The notes below the pieces were generated by a model. That model saw only the letters and a list, made by a program, of their open reading frames with translations, did no database searches and had not been told where the DNA came from. DNA of 64,000 bases from Flavobacteriales bacterium (lineage in GTDB: Bacteria; Bacteroidota; Bacteroidia; NS11-12g; UBA9320). Positions within the stretch are counted from its first letter, which is position 1. Each line of letters opens with the position of its first letter. This document shows positions 1 through 10,623 of the stretch, piece after piece. The position numbers and the translations under genes were made by a program. The stretch is taken from assembly GCA_020635355.1 (NCBI GenBank), contig JACJZW010000002.1:372001-436000 (forward strand), written 5' to 3'.

Positions 1-2571
<2,571 letters not shown>

Positions 2572-2676
2572 TTTTTTATAATCTGTCTGCTTTCAACAAC
2601 ATGTCAATGTTTTGAAGCACGTTTCAAAACATAAGAAATATCGTTCAACCAGGCATATGCCCGGAAGAACAAAGAT

Positions 2677-2791
2677 TATTAGGTGATTATATCGTGGGTG
2701 TCCACCTCTTTCCATTTCGAACAGAGAAGTTAAGCCCCACAGAGCTGATGATACTTGGGTAAAACCTGGGAAAGTAAGACGTCGCCATTTT
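2677..2791 (+). rRNA. rrf: 5S ribosomal RNA
   Basis: Standard 5S gene about 105 nt after 23S. Visible hallmarks are 'ccacctctttcc' followed by 'cgaacagagaagttaagcc', a 'gatgatactt' segment, and a 3' arm ending 'gtcgcc' that pairs with the 'ggtgattat' 5' arm. Ends are estimated to within a few bases. The 2572-2676 spacer contains no tRNA or other recognisable element. Confidence 0.93.
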
Positions 2792-2797
2792 ATTTAA

Positions 2798-2829
2798 AAC
2801 CCTGACCAATCTGGTCGGGGTTTTTTTTT
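2798..2829 (+). terminator. rRNA operon terminator
   Basis: An 11-bp stem (AACCCTGACCA with TGGTCGGGGTT, one G-T pair) around a 3-nt loop is followed by an unbroken run of T. It lies right after 5S and ends the rRNA transcript. Confidence 0.9.
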
Positions 2830-2861
2830 GAGCAATTTTTTAAGTACGTTATTACTCGATT

Positions 2862-2869
2862 TATCTTTG
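2862..2869 (+). promoter_or_regulatory. -7 promoter box of uvrC (TATCTTTG)
   Basis: Exact match to the Bacteroidota -7 consensus TAnnTTTG, with a T-rich stretch where the -33 element should be (about 2838-2842). Only 5 nt separate it from the GTG start of uvrC, so the transcript would begin at or next to the start codon. Confidence 0.6.
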
Positions 2870-2874
2870 ACCCT

Positions 2875-4680
2875 GTGTCGCTTCAAACGGATATCGCTGC
2901 GCTTCCTAACACGCCCGGAGTCTATAAATACTTCGACCTCAATGATGTAATCATCTACATCGGTAAAGCCAAAAACCTTAAAAAACGGGTAAACTCCTAC
3001 TTCACCAAGAAGCAGTATGACTCGGCTAAAACCAAGGTGTTGGTGTCCAAGATTAAACGGATCGAATTCACCGTGGTAGATTCGGAAATGGAAGCCTTGC
3101 TGCTGGAAAATACCCTGATTAAGGAGCATCAACCCAAATACAATATCAATTTGAAGGACGACAAATCCTTCCCGCTAATCCGTATTACGAATGAGCCGTT
3201 TCCCAAGGTCTTCCCCATGCGGAACCCTAAACAGGATGGAAGCCAGTTCTTTGGTCCATATACTTCGGCTCGTGCTATGCACACCGTGGTTGATTTGATT
3301 AAGTCCCTGTATCCCCTTCGAAACTGCAACCTCAATTTAACCCAGGAGAATATCAAGGCCGGTAAATTTAAGGCATGCCTGGAATACCAGATTGGCAATT
3401 GCAATGCACCGTGTATTGGATTGGAATCGGAAGAGGAATACATGCATTCCATCATGAGGGTGAAGGAAATTCTTCGTGGTGACCTCCGTGAAGTGCGTGA
3501 GGAACTGGTTTCGCGAATGATGAAGGAATCTGACGAGTTAAACTTTGAAGAAGCGGCCAGATTGAAGGAGAAACTGGATATGCTGGATCACTTTAAGAGT
3601 AAGTCAACGGTGGTATCCACTCGATTCAAGGATGTAGAGGTATTCGCCATTACTCAGGACGTAGATCGCGCTTATGTTTCCTATCTCAAGATCAACCACG
3701 GTATGGTGATTCGCACCAAATCCGTGGAATACAAGAAGAAGCTCAATGAAGATCCTGCTGATATTCTCCAGGATGCGGTGATTACTCTTCGGAAATTATA
3801 TGCATCTGAGTCAAGGGAAATTATTCTGCCTGTGAAGATTGATCTTCCCCTAAGCGATGTACAAGTGACCATACCCAAATCAGGTGATAAGAAGAAACTA
3901 TTAGATCTTGCGCTCAAAAATGCCTTGTTCTACAAAAAGCAAAAGCTCGATAGCTATGCCAAGGTTGATCCGGCAGGAAGAACCGATCGGTTAATGCGTC
4001 AAATGATGGAGGATTTGCGTTTAACAGTTGAACCACGGCATATTGAGTGTTTCGATAATTCCAATATCCAGGGGACGTCAGCGGTAAGTGCATGTGTGGT
4101 ATTTAAGGACGGTAAACCCAGTAAAGCTGATTATCGACATTTCATTATTCGTACGGTTGAGGGGCCGGATGATTTTGCCAGTATGCGTGAGGTAACCCAA
4201 CGGAGATACAGTAGACTGCTGCGGGAAAATCAACCACTTCCGGATCTCATTGTAATTGACGGTGGAAAGGGGCAACTCAGCTCCGTAGTTTCCGTTTTGA
4301 AAGAATTGGGAATCTATGGCAAGGTTGCCGTATTAGGCATTGCCAAGCGTCTTGAAGAGCTTTTTTATCCGGATGATCCACTGCCCTTGTTCATTGATAA
4401 AACATCGGAAACCCTCAAGGTTTTGCAGCACATGCGTGATGAAGCTCATCGATTTGGTATTACGCATCACCGCAAGAGGCGGTCAAAATCCACCTTGAAA
4501 ACGGAATTGAGCGATATACCGGGGATAGGGGAGAAATCTGCCAACCAATTGCTTAAGAAATTTCGGTCAGTAAAGGTGATTCAGGAGAAGACGGTGGCGG
4601 ACTTAATCCCGGTTATTGGAGCGGACAAGGCAGAAAAGGTTTATCAATACTTTCATCATGATATTCCAAAAGAGGATTGA
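2875..4680 (+). CDS. uvrC: Excinuclease ABC subunit C (UvrC)
   Basis: Makes the 3' and 5' incisions around DNA lesions in nucleotide excision repair, acting with UvrA and UvrB. 601 aa, normal length. Domains in order: an N-terminal GIY-YIG nuclease (PGVYKYF...IIYIGKAKNL, about residues 14-40); a UVR helical motif (about 195-235, 'NFEEAARLKEKLDML'); a C-terminal RNase H-like endonuclease (ECFDNSNIQG about 390, 'VIDGGKGQL' about 460); and a helix-hairpin-helix pair near the end ('IPGIGEKSANQLLKKF'). GTG is the start: it follows a TAnnTTTG box by 5 nt and the first residues already lead into the GIY-YIG fold. The stop codon lies 22 nt inside the following pabB frame, indicating co-transcription. 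Confidence 0.97.
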   Translation: MSLQTDIAALPNTPGVYKYFDLNDVIIYIGKAKNLKKRVNSYFTKKQYDSAKTKVLVSKIKRIEFTVVDSEMEALLLENTLIKEHQPKYNINLKDDKSFPLIRITNEPFPKVFPMRNPKQDGSQFFGPYTSARAMHTVVDLIKSLYPLRNCNLNLTQENIKAGKFKACLEYQIGNCNAPCIGLESEEEYMHSIMRVKEILRGDLREVREELVSRMMKESDELNFEEAARLKEKLDMLDHFKSKSTVVSTRFKDVEVFAITQDVDRAYVSYLKINHGMVIRTKSVEYKKKLNEDPADILQDAVITLRKLYASESREIILPVKIDLPLSDVQVTIPKSGDKKKLLDLALKNALFYKKQKLDSYAKVDPAGRTDRLMRQMMEDLRLTVEPRHIECFDNSNIQGTSAVSACVVFKDGKPSKADYRHFIIRTVEGPDDFASMREVTQRRYSRLLRENQPLPDLIVIDGGKGQLSSVVSVLKELGIYGKVAVLGIAKRLEELFYPDDPLPLFIDKTSETLKVLQHMRDEAHRFGITHHRKRRSKSTLKTELSDIPGIGEKSANQLLKKFRSVKVIQEKTVADLIPVIGADKAEKVYQYFHHDIPKED

Positions 4681-5953
4681 TAACACCTGGGAGATCACCC
4701 AACGTATTCGATCCTGGTGCTTGCGAAACTCAGGGGATATCGTTGTGCTGGATAGTTGTCAGATTCCTTCCGTTGAGAATCTGGGTGACTGGGAAATTCT
4801 TGTTGGCGCCAATCTTCAGGTAGAACAGTGGTCCGCAGATTCCATCGATCAAAAAGTTGATTTACACCGTTTGCTGAATGAGGGGGCCGGTTGGCGCTTT
4901 TTTGCCCTTAGCTATGACCTGAAAAACCAATTGGAGAACCTTTCGAGTAATAATCCGGACTCCATGTCGTTTCCGGATCTAGCTGTTTTTACTCCCGGTA
5001 TTGTCATTGGGGTCAAGAAGACCGGTGAGGTATACATTCAAGCCCCAAACACGAAAGAACTTTGGAATCAGATACAATCGGAATCATTTGACCAGCAGAC
5101 CAATCCAAATACACAAATAGAAGGAGATGAACACTGTTCCATGACGGAATCAACATATATGTCAAGGGTGAACACCATACGGGAAGAAATCGAAAACGGG
5201 AATGTCTATGAGATGAATCTATGTATGGAGTACATCTTTAATGAAGCGACCATACATCGGCCATATCAATTGTTCTCTGAGCTCACTCAGCTATCTCCAA
5301 CACCATTTGCCGCTTATATTCAGTGGGGTAGCCGTTTTGTAATCTCGGCGAGTCCTGAGCGGTTTTTGTACAAAACAGGTGATATGCTCTACAGTCAACC
5401 CATAAAAGGTACCTCCAAACGACATGCGGATACTCATAAGGATCAGCGGGCTTTCCAATATCTAAAAGAGTCAGAGAAGGAACGAGCCGAGCATGTCATG
5501 ATTGTTGACCTGGTGCGCAATGACCTATCGAGATGTTGTATTCCGGGCACGGTGCGGGTTGAAGATTTATTTGGGGTGTATTCCTATGCTCAGGTGCACC
5601 AAATGATCAGCACAGTTCGTGGACAATTGATGAAGGATGTGACCATCGCCGACATCGTTCAACATACCTTCCCCATGGGCAGCATGACCGGCGCCCCTAA
5701 GGTGAGTGCCATGACGTTCATTGAGGAATTGGAAGAACACCAACGAGGTTGGTACAGTGGAACAATCGGCTACATCGATCCGGATGGGAATATGGATAGC
5801 AATGTGGTGATCCGATCCATTCTATATGACGCCGGACTACAACGCTTGTCCTATTCCGTTGGAGGAGCCATTACGTACGACTCAGTTGCTCAAAATGAAT
5901 TTGAAGAGTGCCAGTTAAAGGCCAGTGCCATCCGATCAATCTTACATCGGTAA
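4658..5953 (+). CDS. pabB: Aminodeoxychorismate synthase component I (PabB-type)
   Basis: Chorismate-binding enzyme of folate synthesis that converts chorismate plus ammonia to 4-amino-4-deoxychorismate. 431 aa from the ATG at 4658. The C-terminal catalytic domain shows 'FVISASPERFL', 'QPIKGTSKR', 'IVDLVRNDLSRCC', 'PMGSMTGAPKVSAM' and 'GWYSGTIGYID'. The PIKGT lysine (Lys250) is the residue that distinguishes PabB from anthranilate synthase TrpE (PIAGT), so PabB is preferred. The N-terminal 130 residues are poorly conserved, as is usual. It overlaps the end of uvrC by 23 bp. An upstream in-frame ATG at 4616 would overlap uvrC further and add unconserved residues. The amidotransferase partner (PabA) is not in the window. 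Confidence 0.9.
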   Translation: MIFQKRIDNTWEITQRIRSWCLRNSGDIVVLDSCQIPSVENLGDWEILVGANLQVEQWSADSIDQKVDLHRLLNEGAGWRFFALSYDLKNQLENLSSNNPDSMSFPDLAVFTPGIVIGVKKTGEVYIQAPNTKELWNQIQSESFDQQTNPNTQIEGDEHCSMTESTYMSRVNTIREEIENGNVYEMNLCMEYIFNEATIHRPYQLFSELTQLSPTPFAAYIQWGSRFVISASPERFLYKTGDMLYSQPIKGTSKRHADTHKDQRAFQYLKESEKERAEHVMIVDLVRNDLSRCCIPGTVRVEDLFGVYSYAQVHQMISTVRGQLMKDVTIADIVQHTFPMGSMTGAPKVSAMTFIEELEEHQRGWYSGTIGYIDPDGNMDSNVVIRSILYDAGLQRLSYSVGGAITYDSVAQNEFEECQLKASAIRSILHR

Positions 5954-5960
5954 GAATTCA

Positions 5961-8588
5961 TCAGACGATTTCCTTTTCTGCCGTGATTTTGGCACCGTAT
6001 CTACTTAAAAGATCATAGAGATCTTCAGGTTTAAATGGCTTGCTGAGAAAGTCGTCCATTCCGGCACTGAGGTAAATTTCCTTACTCGATTCATTGGCAT
6101 CCGCCGTAAGTGCAACAATCGGTGGCCGATCATTCCCATACTTCTCAATAATTTCCCTTGTGGTGGTGAGTCCATCTTTCTCCGGCATCTGTATGTCCAT
6201 CAGAATGAGATCGATGTCGTTATTGCTCATAATGTCCAATACCTGAATACCATTCTCGGCATGATGGAATTCGGCATAACCAAATTTGTCCAGTAGCTTT
6301 TCAACCAGAATTTTGTTGAACGGATTGTCTTCCGCCACAAGGATATTCATCGGATATCGACTAGCCAGATTGGTGTCGTCTTCAGAATAGGTTTTGGCTT
6401 TTTTCTGCCCATTCACTGGTTCTTCTGCCGTATCACCCGCTTGTGGAAGTTTAACATTGAGGGTAAAGAAGAAGGTCGTTCCTTCACCTTTGGCAGAGGT
6501 CAGTCCAATTTCACCGCCCATCAGTTCCACCAGCTTTTTGGAAATGCTGAGTCCTAAACCAATTCCACCGTACTTACGTGAAGTAGAGGTGTCTTCCTGT
6601 TCAAAGGCATCGAAAATTTTACGTTGCTTTTCTTCGGAAATTCCAATTCCGTCATCAATCACAGAGAATCGAATACGGGCATTCTGTTCATTTAGACCAG
6701 GAGTTCGAATGAGTTCTTCCAGATCAACTTTGATCTTGATTTCACCGTCCTGGGTGAATTTGACGGCATTACTTACCAGGTTAATAAGAACCTGACGAAT
6801 GCGCAAAATATCTCCTTTGAAGTAATTGATATTCGCCAATCCCACTTCATGGGTAAGTCGAATATTCTTCTCTTTGGCTTGTTTGGAGAAGATGGTCATC
6901 ACTTCATCAATGAGCTGTTTGAGGTCGATGAGTTTGGATTCCAAACTCATTTTGCCCGCTTCAATTTTGGAGAAGTCCAGGATGTCGTTCAGGATAACCA
7001 ATAAGTTTTCGCTGCTTCGCTCAATGGTTTCAACATACTTCTTTTGTTCTTCGCTGAGGTTGCTGTCCAACAGAAGTGTTGCCATACCCATGATGCCATT
7101 CATAGGAGTACGAATTTCGTGGCTGGTTACCGCCAGGAAGTTGGACTTCGCCATAAGGCCGGCCTCAGCCTGACGCTTGGCATCATCCAATATCGCATTC
7201 ATTTTCCTCAGTTCATCATTTTGATCCCGAATAACGTTATTGCGCTCAACCAGTTGTTTGTTGGCAACGCGTTTCACCTGAAGCTGACCAAACAGTAACC
7301 CGATCAGAATCAACATGAGAAGGATCAAAATGGCCGATCCATATTTGATAAACTTATTGAATCGATCCTGGCCTTCCGTGATCAGGTTTTCGTTTTGTCT
7401 GATTTGTTGGGTGGCATCCTTGAGGATTTTGTCTTTGGACTGAATTAATTGGGCGTAGGAGTTGCCCACTCCGGTAAGTCCCATATCGGCCACCAGGGAT
7501 TCAATTTCTTCGCTGTTTCGGATCACATCCTGATAGCGAGATAATTCCCGATAGGCGTCTGACTGCATCTTTAAGGCGCGATACAACAGATATCGATTAC
7601 GATGTTTGCGGGCGGTGGTTACCACCTGATCTATCAACGGAAGACTTTCGTCAAATCGAAGTTCTTGCTGATAAATGTAGGCCAATTCCAAAATGGCTTC
7701 AGACTGATCCCGATCTGAATGGAACATCGTTCGGGCCAGGGATATGTTCTCAGAAGCTTCCTGAAAATTCTTTATTACGGTGTTGAGTTTACCTAGAAGA
7801 AGGTAGCCCTCAGCCTTTGTGATATCCGAGTATTTTTCAACGTCGGGTTCCGAAAATAATTTGGTTAGATTTCCATGCGAACGTTTGTAATCGGATATCT
7901 TGAACAACCAGAGTGATTTCGTGAGAATGTGTTGACCCTTGATGCGTTCGTCAAAGTCATAATATCTGAAGTGATCGGCTTTTCGTATGCATTCCTTTGC
8001 GCGATCCAGATCTTCTGATTTGATGAAAAGTTGAGCCAAATTCAATTGAACCTCCATCATCAAACTGGTGTCCTTTTTATTCAAATACTCGGCATAGAAG
8101 TAGTTTTCAATGGCCTCGGAGAATTCACCAACAGACTCTTGATAACAGGCTTTAAGAAAGAATAATCGCGACTGTTGTTGCGATGGCAACAAGTTGATAT
8201 TGCAGCGTTCGAGCGTTTCATATGCCGCTTCTGCCTGTTCCGTATTCCCGGCATACAGGTTACTGAGCATAGAGTAACCCTGATATAGGCAAAAGGGGGA
8301 TGTCCCCTCTTTACCATATACCTGATTGGTTAACCGACCAAATTGAGCAGCTGACTGATTGTATTGGTGATTGTTGTATAACCGAATCCCTTTCAGAATT
8401 TCTTCCGGGATGGTAGGTGTCTTATCCTTGTTTTGAAAGGTTGTCACCAGATCTTTTTCAGATCTTTGTTGAGCGTTGCCGGATGAGAACGAAATGATCG
8501 AAAAAAGGGCAACTACTAAAAGACAAAGGAGTATAAAAAAAGCACGCCTGGCCTTATACTGAATGTCAAGTATCGCTGTGTTTAGCAT
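5961..8588 (-). CDS. TPR-repeat hybrid sensor histidine kinase / response regulator
   Basis: Membrane-bound hybrid sensor of 875 aa. Order: N-terminal hydrophobic segment (about 15-35, signal anchor or signal peptide); tetratricopeptide-like helical repeats (about 55-395), predicted outside the cytoplasm; a transmembrane segment (about 418-440); a coiled coil (445-485); HisKA with phospho-accepting His490 in 'TSHEIRTPMNGIMGM'; HATPase_c ('NLVSNAVKFTQDGE', 'DDGIGISEEKQRKIF', 'GGIGLGLSISKKLV'); then a C-terminal receiver with Asp798 in 'ILMDIQMPEKDG' and Lys in 'LSKPFKP'. There is no DNA-binding or HPt domain, so it must pass its signal to a partner that is not visible here. It is convergent with pabB, with a 7-bp gap. 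The signal sensed by the TPR domain is unknown. Confidence 0.9.
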   Translation of the reverse strand: MLNTAILDIQYKARRAFFILLCLLVVALFSIISFSSGNAQQRSEKDLVTTFQNKDKTPTIPEEILKGIRLYNNHQYNQSAAQFGRLTNQVYGKEGTSPFCLYQGYSMLSNLYAGNTEQAEAAYETLERCNINLLPSQQQSRLFFLKACYQESVGEFSEAIENYFYAEYLNKKDTSLMMEVQLNLAQLFIKSEDLDRAKECIRKADHFRYYDFDERIKGQHILTKSLWLFKISDYKRSHGNLTKLFSEPDVEKYSDITKAEGYLLLGKLNTVIKNFQEASENISLARTMFHSDRDQSEAILELAYIYQQELRFDESLPLIDQVVTTARKHRNRYLLYRALKMQSDAYRELSRYQDVIRNSEEIESLVADMGLTGVGNSYAQLIQSKDKILKDATQQIRQNENLITEGQDRFNKFIKYGSAILILLMLILIGLLFGQLQVKRVANKQLVERNNVIRDQNDELRKMNAILDDAKRQAEAGLMAKSNFLAVTSHEIRTPMNGIMGMATLLLDSNLSEEQKKYVETIERSSENLLVILNDILDFSKIEAGKMSLESKLIDLKQLIDEVMTIFSKQAKEKNIRLTHEVGLANINYFKGDILRIRQVLINLVSNAVKFTQDGEIKIKVDLEELIRTPGLNEQNARIRFSVIDDGIGISEEKQRKIFDAFEQEDTSTSRKYGGIGLGLSISKKLVELMGGEIGLTSAKGEGTTFFFTLNVKLPQAGDTAEEPVNGQKKAKTYSEDDTNLASRYPMNILVAEDNPFNKILVEKLLDKFGYAEFHHAENGIQVLDIMSNNDIDLILMDIQMPEKDGLTTTREIIEKYGNDRPPIVALTADANESSKEIYLSAGMDDFLSKPFKPEDLYDLLSRYGAKITAEKEIV

Positions 8589-8612
8589 TAGTTAGAATCG
8601 GGCAGTTCCTAA

Positions 8613-8643
8613 CAAAGGTCGAGAAAGTAGGCTACTTTCGCAA
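8613..8643 (-). promoter_or_regulatory. Promoter of the hybrid kinase with a palindrome in its spacer
   Basis: Reading leftward: TTG (8641-8643), 20 nt, then GACCTTTG (8613-8620), one mismatch from TAnnTTTG. The spacer contains the inverted repeat GAAAGTA-GGC-TACTTTC (8623-8639). On the other strand TACTTTCG (8633-8640) is a near match that could serve the rightward oxygenase gene. The palindrome could be an operator; this is inference from position only. Confidence 0.4.
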
Positions 8644-8706
8644 TAATTATTTTGTTGATAACCACGTAGATAGATCACCTTACCTCCAGATAAATACCAA
8701 AAGAGT

Positions 8707-9657
8707 ATGCCATCCATTCCATCCCTTGACCTCGGAGATTTTCTTTCGGGGGATTCAAATCGAAAAAATGCCTTTGTGAAAGCCTTGGGCGAAGCGTATG
8801 AAACAATCGGTTTTGCAGCTGTAAAAGGACACTTTTTAGATGAACATTTATCGGCTGAGTTATACGACCAAACGAAGCGTTTTTTTGATCTCCCCCGAGA
8901 AACGAAGTTCCGTTATCACGATGATCAGTTAGCCGGACAGCGAGGATATACCGGTTGGGGAGAAGAGCATGCCAAAGGGAGCGCTGTTGGGGATCTCAAG
9001 GAATTCTGGCATTTTGGCCAATTGGTTCCGGAGAATCTTAAACAGCAATTTAACTATCCCGATAATCTGTATGTTTCAGAATTGCCTGGGTTTAACGAAG
9101 TAGGCATGCGAGCCTTTATTGCGTTGGAAGAAACTGGTAAATATATGCTACGAGCGATGGCCCTCTTTCTTGGATTGGATGAAACCTATTTCGATACGGA
9201 AATTCTTTACGGGAACTCAATTCTTCGTCCCATTCACTATGCTCCTATCTTGAATGAGCCTCCCGTTGGAGCCGTTAGAGCCGGTGCACATGAAGACATC
9301 AACTTAATTACATTGTTGATGGGGGCGAGCGCTGAGGGATTGGAGATTTTAAATAAGCAGGGTAATTGGATTCCAGTAACGGCGGTGGAAGGTCATTTGG
9401 TTGTGAATGTTGGTGACATGTTGCAACGACTTACCAATGATCGGTTCAAGTCCACAACCCATCGCGTAGTAAATCCACCTCGTGAAAAATGGAGCGAACC
9501 CAGGTACTCCATTCCGTTCTTCCTGCATCCGAAATCGTCCACTCGATTGGATTGCTTGTCGTCTTGCATCTCGGAAAATCACCCGAAGAAGTACGACGAC
9601 ATTTCTGCCGGAGACTACTTAACGGAGCGCTTAAAAGAAATTGGACTCCTTAAGTAG
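8707..9657 (+). CDS. 2-oxoglutarate/Fe(II)-dependent oxygenase, isopenicillin N synthase family
   Basis: Soluble non-haem iron oxygenase of 316 aa, normal for the family. The DIOX_N region is N-terminal ('AYETIGFAAVKGHFLDE', 'FFDLPRETKFRYH'). The C-terminal jelly-roll core carries the iron ligands: HxD in 'GAHEDINLITLL' and the distal His in 'FKSTTHRVVNPP', followed by the co-substrate-binding Arg-x-Ser in 'EPRYSIPFF'. All catalytic residues are present, so it should be active. The substrate cannot be told: family members range from antibiotic ring closure to small-molecule hydroxylation. It stands alone between a divergent kinase gene and the ncRNA candidate, with no biosynthetic neighbours. 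Confidence 0.88.
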   Translation: MPSIPSLDLGDFLSGDSNRKNAFVKALGEAYETIGFAAVKGHFLDEHLSAELYDQTKRFFDLPRETKFRYHDDQLAGQRGYTGWGEEHAKGSAVGDLKEFWHFGQLVPENLKQQFNYPDNLYVSELPGFNEVGMRAFIALEETGKYMLRAMALFLGLDETYFDTEILYGNSILRPIHYAPILNEPPVGAVRAGAHEDINLITLLMGASAEGLEILNKQGNWIPVTAVEGHLVVNVGDMLQRLTNDRFKSTTHRVVNPPREKWSEPRYSIPFFLHPKSSTRLDCLSSCISENHPKKYDDISAGDYLTERLKEIGLLK

Positions 9658-9715
9658 AACTATTCTAAATAAAGGGTATTAAATGCCATTTTTCCACATA
9701 TTGGAAAAATGTGTC

Positions 9716-9723
9716 TACATTTG
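9716..9723 (+). promoter_or_regulatory. -7 promoter box (TACATTTG) before the ncRNA candidate
   Basis: Exact TAnnTTTG match in the gap after the oxygenase gene, with TTT/TTG trinucleotides at 9690-9703 as possible -33 elements (spacing 13-23 nt, not ideal). No convincing protein gene follows, which points to an RNA gene. Confidence 0.5.
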
Positions 9724-9726
9724 AGA

Positions 9727-9922
9727 TAGGAAATCGAGCAGTGATGCTCCGTGACGTTTTTCCGAGGATACTAAAAATTACTTATGCTGCTACTCACTAC
9801 TTATGTTATCATAAGGCGTATAACACCACGATTGCGTCGGATGTTTGTTTAGTGTTTCCGGAAAAATATTTCATTTTCATACTATCTGAATACATTTAAG
9901 GGGTGGTTAACCACCCCTTTTT
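9727..9922 (+). ncRNA. Candidate 6S-like regulatory RNA
   Basis: About 195 nt between a TAnnTTTG box and a strong terminator, with no supported protein gene. The interior folds as one long interrupted hairpin. Pairing arms seen directly: GAAAT 9730-9734 with ATTTC 9868-9872; TTTTTCCG 9757-9764 with CGGAAAAA 9859-9866 (8 bp); ACTAAA 9770-9775 with TTTAGT 9848-9853. A side hairpin GAGCA-GTGA-TGCTC (9736-9749) has a GNRA tetraloop, and an apical hairpin CTTATG-TTAT-CATAAG lies at 9800-9815. Length, rod-like shape and asymmetric internal loops resemble 6S RNA, which binds and titrates RNA polymerase; divergent 6S forms are known in Bacteroidota. The family assignment is inference; the structured transcript is better supported than its identity. 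Confidence 0.5.
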
Positions 9923-10591
9923 CATTAGCTCTTTTTCAAGAACCTTTAGGCCTTCTGTTGCACTCAATTGAATGTGATGGAATCCATCATTAGAATGGTG
10001 ATTTCCCGGATCAATCAGTGCAATCGGCACTCCTTCCGGTGCATAATGTATCAAACCTGCAGCCGGATATACCTGCAAACTGGTTCCAATGACCACAACC
10101 AACTCTGCCGTTGAGATGATGTCAATGGCCTGAGGTATTTCAGGAACATCTTCACCAAACCAAACGACATGCGGCCTGAGTTGAAAGCCCTTGGGACAAC
10201 AATCTCCAACTTGTAAATCATAAGAATAGTCAAACAGCTCCTGGCCGGGTCCCGTGCTTCGGCACTTACTCAATTCTCCATGCAGGTGTAGTACGTGTTG
10301 AGAACCACCTCGTTCGTGGAGATCATCAATATTTTGGGTGATGACGTAAATATTCAATTCCTGCTGCCAATTCGCCAAACGTTTATGGGCATCGTTGGGT
10401 TCGGATGCCAGCATGTTGGACCTTCTTGCATTATAGAAATCGAGAACCAGTTCCGGGTTACGTTGCCAACCTTCGGGGCTCGCCACGGTCATTACATCAT
10501 ACCCTTCCCACAATCCACCGGAATCGCGAAAGGTTCGAATACCACTTTCGGCACTCATTCCTGCTCCTGTCAGAAAAACGACTTTATGCAT
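9896..10591 (-). CDS. cobB: NAD-dependent protein deacylase, Sir2 family (CobB-like)
   Basis: Removes acyl groups from protein lysines, consuming NAD and releasing O-acyl-ADP-ribose and nicotinamide. 231 aa. Motifs: the NAD-binding loop 'LTGAGMSAESGIRTFRD' at residues 7-23; 'TQNIDDLHERGG' at 85-96; catalytic His104 in 'HLHGEL'; 'RPHVVWFGE'. Tyr53 and Arg56 in 'FYNARR' match the class III pair that recognises succinyl and malonyl lysine, so desuccinylation is likely in addition to deacetylation. The zinc module has few cysteines (Cys110 and a CC pair near 138), as in E. coli CobB. A TAnnTTTG box ends 5 nt before the ATG. The 3' end forms half of a palindromic terminator. Confidence 0.93.
   Translation of the reverse strand: MHKVVFLTGAGMSAESGIRTFRDSGGLWEGYDVMTVASPEGWQRNPELVLDFYNARRSNMLASEPNDAHKRLANWQQELNIYVITQNIDDLHERGGSQHVLHLHGELSKCRSTGPGQELFDYSYDLQVGDCCPKGFQLRPHVVWFGEDVPEIPQAIDIISTAELVVVIGTSLQVYPAAGLIHYAPEGVPIALIDPGNHHSNDGFHHIQLSATEGLKVLEKELMKKGWLTTP
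9898..9922 (+). terminator. Terminator, rightward
   Basis: A perfect 22-bp palindrome AAGGGGTGGTTAACCACCCCTT (9898-9919) is followed by T on the + strand only. The U-tract therefore favours termination of rightward transcripts (ncRNA or oxygenase read-through). The palindrome overlaps the last codons of the leftward Sir2 gene. Confidence 0.85.
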
Positions 10592-10596
10592 AAAGA

Positions 10597-10619
10597 CAAA
10601 TTTACCGGAGATATTTTTG
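10597..10619. promoter_or_regulatory. Divergent -7 boxes for cobB and the MATE gene
   Basis: The 32-bp gap between the two divergent start codons holds TATTTTTG on + (10612-10619, 4 nt before ATG 10624) and TAAATTTG on - (complement of 10597-10604, 5 nt before ATG 10591). Both match TAnnTTTG. The -33 elements would lie inside the opposite genes, and neither is a clear match. Confidence 0.5.
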
Positions 10620-10623
10620 GGCC

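Noticed and set aside
2572..2676. tRNA gene in the 23S-5S spacer
   Set aside because: No cloverleaf, T-arm or anticodon arm could be found.
9711..9899. 62-codon open frame across the ncRNA candidate
   Set aside because: Starts inside the promoter box, has no ribosome-binding context or recognisable domain, and its sequence is explained by paired RNA arms and the terminator palindrome.
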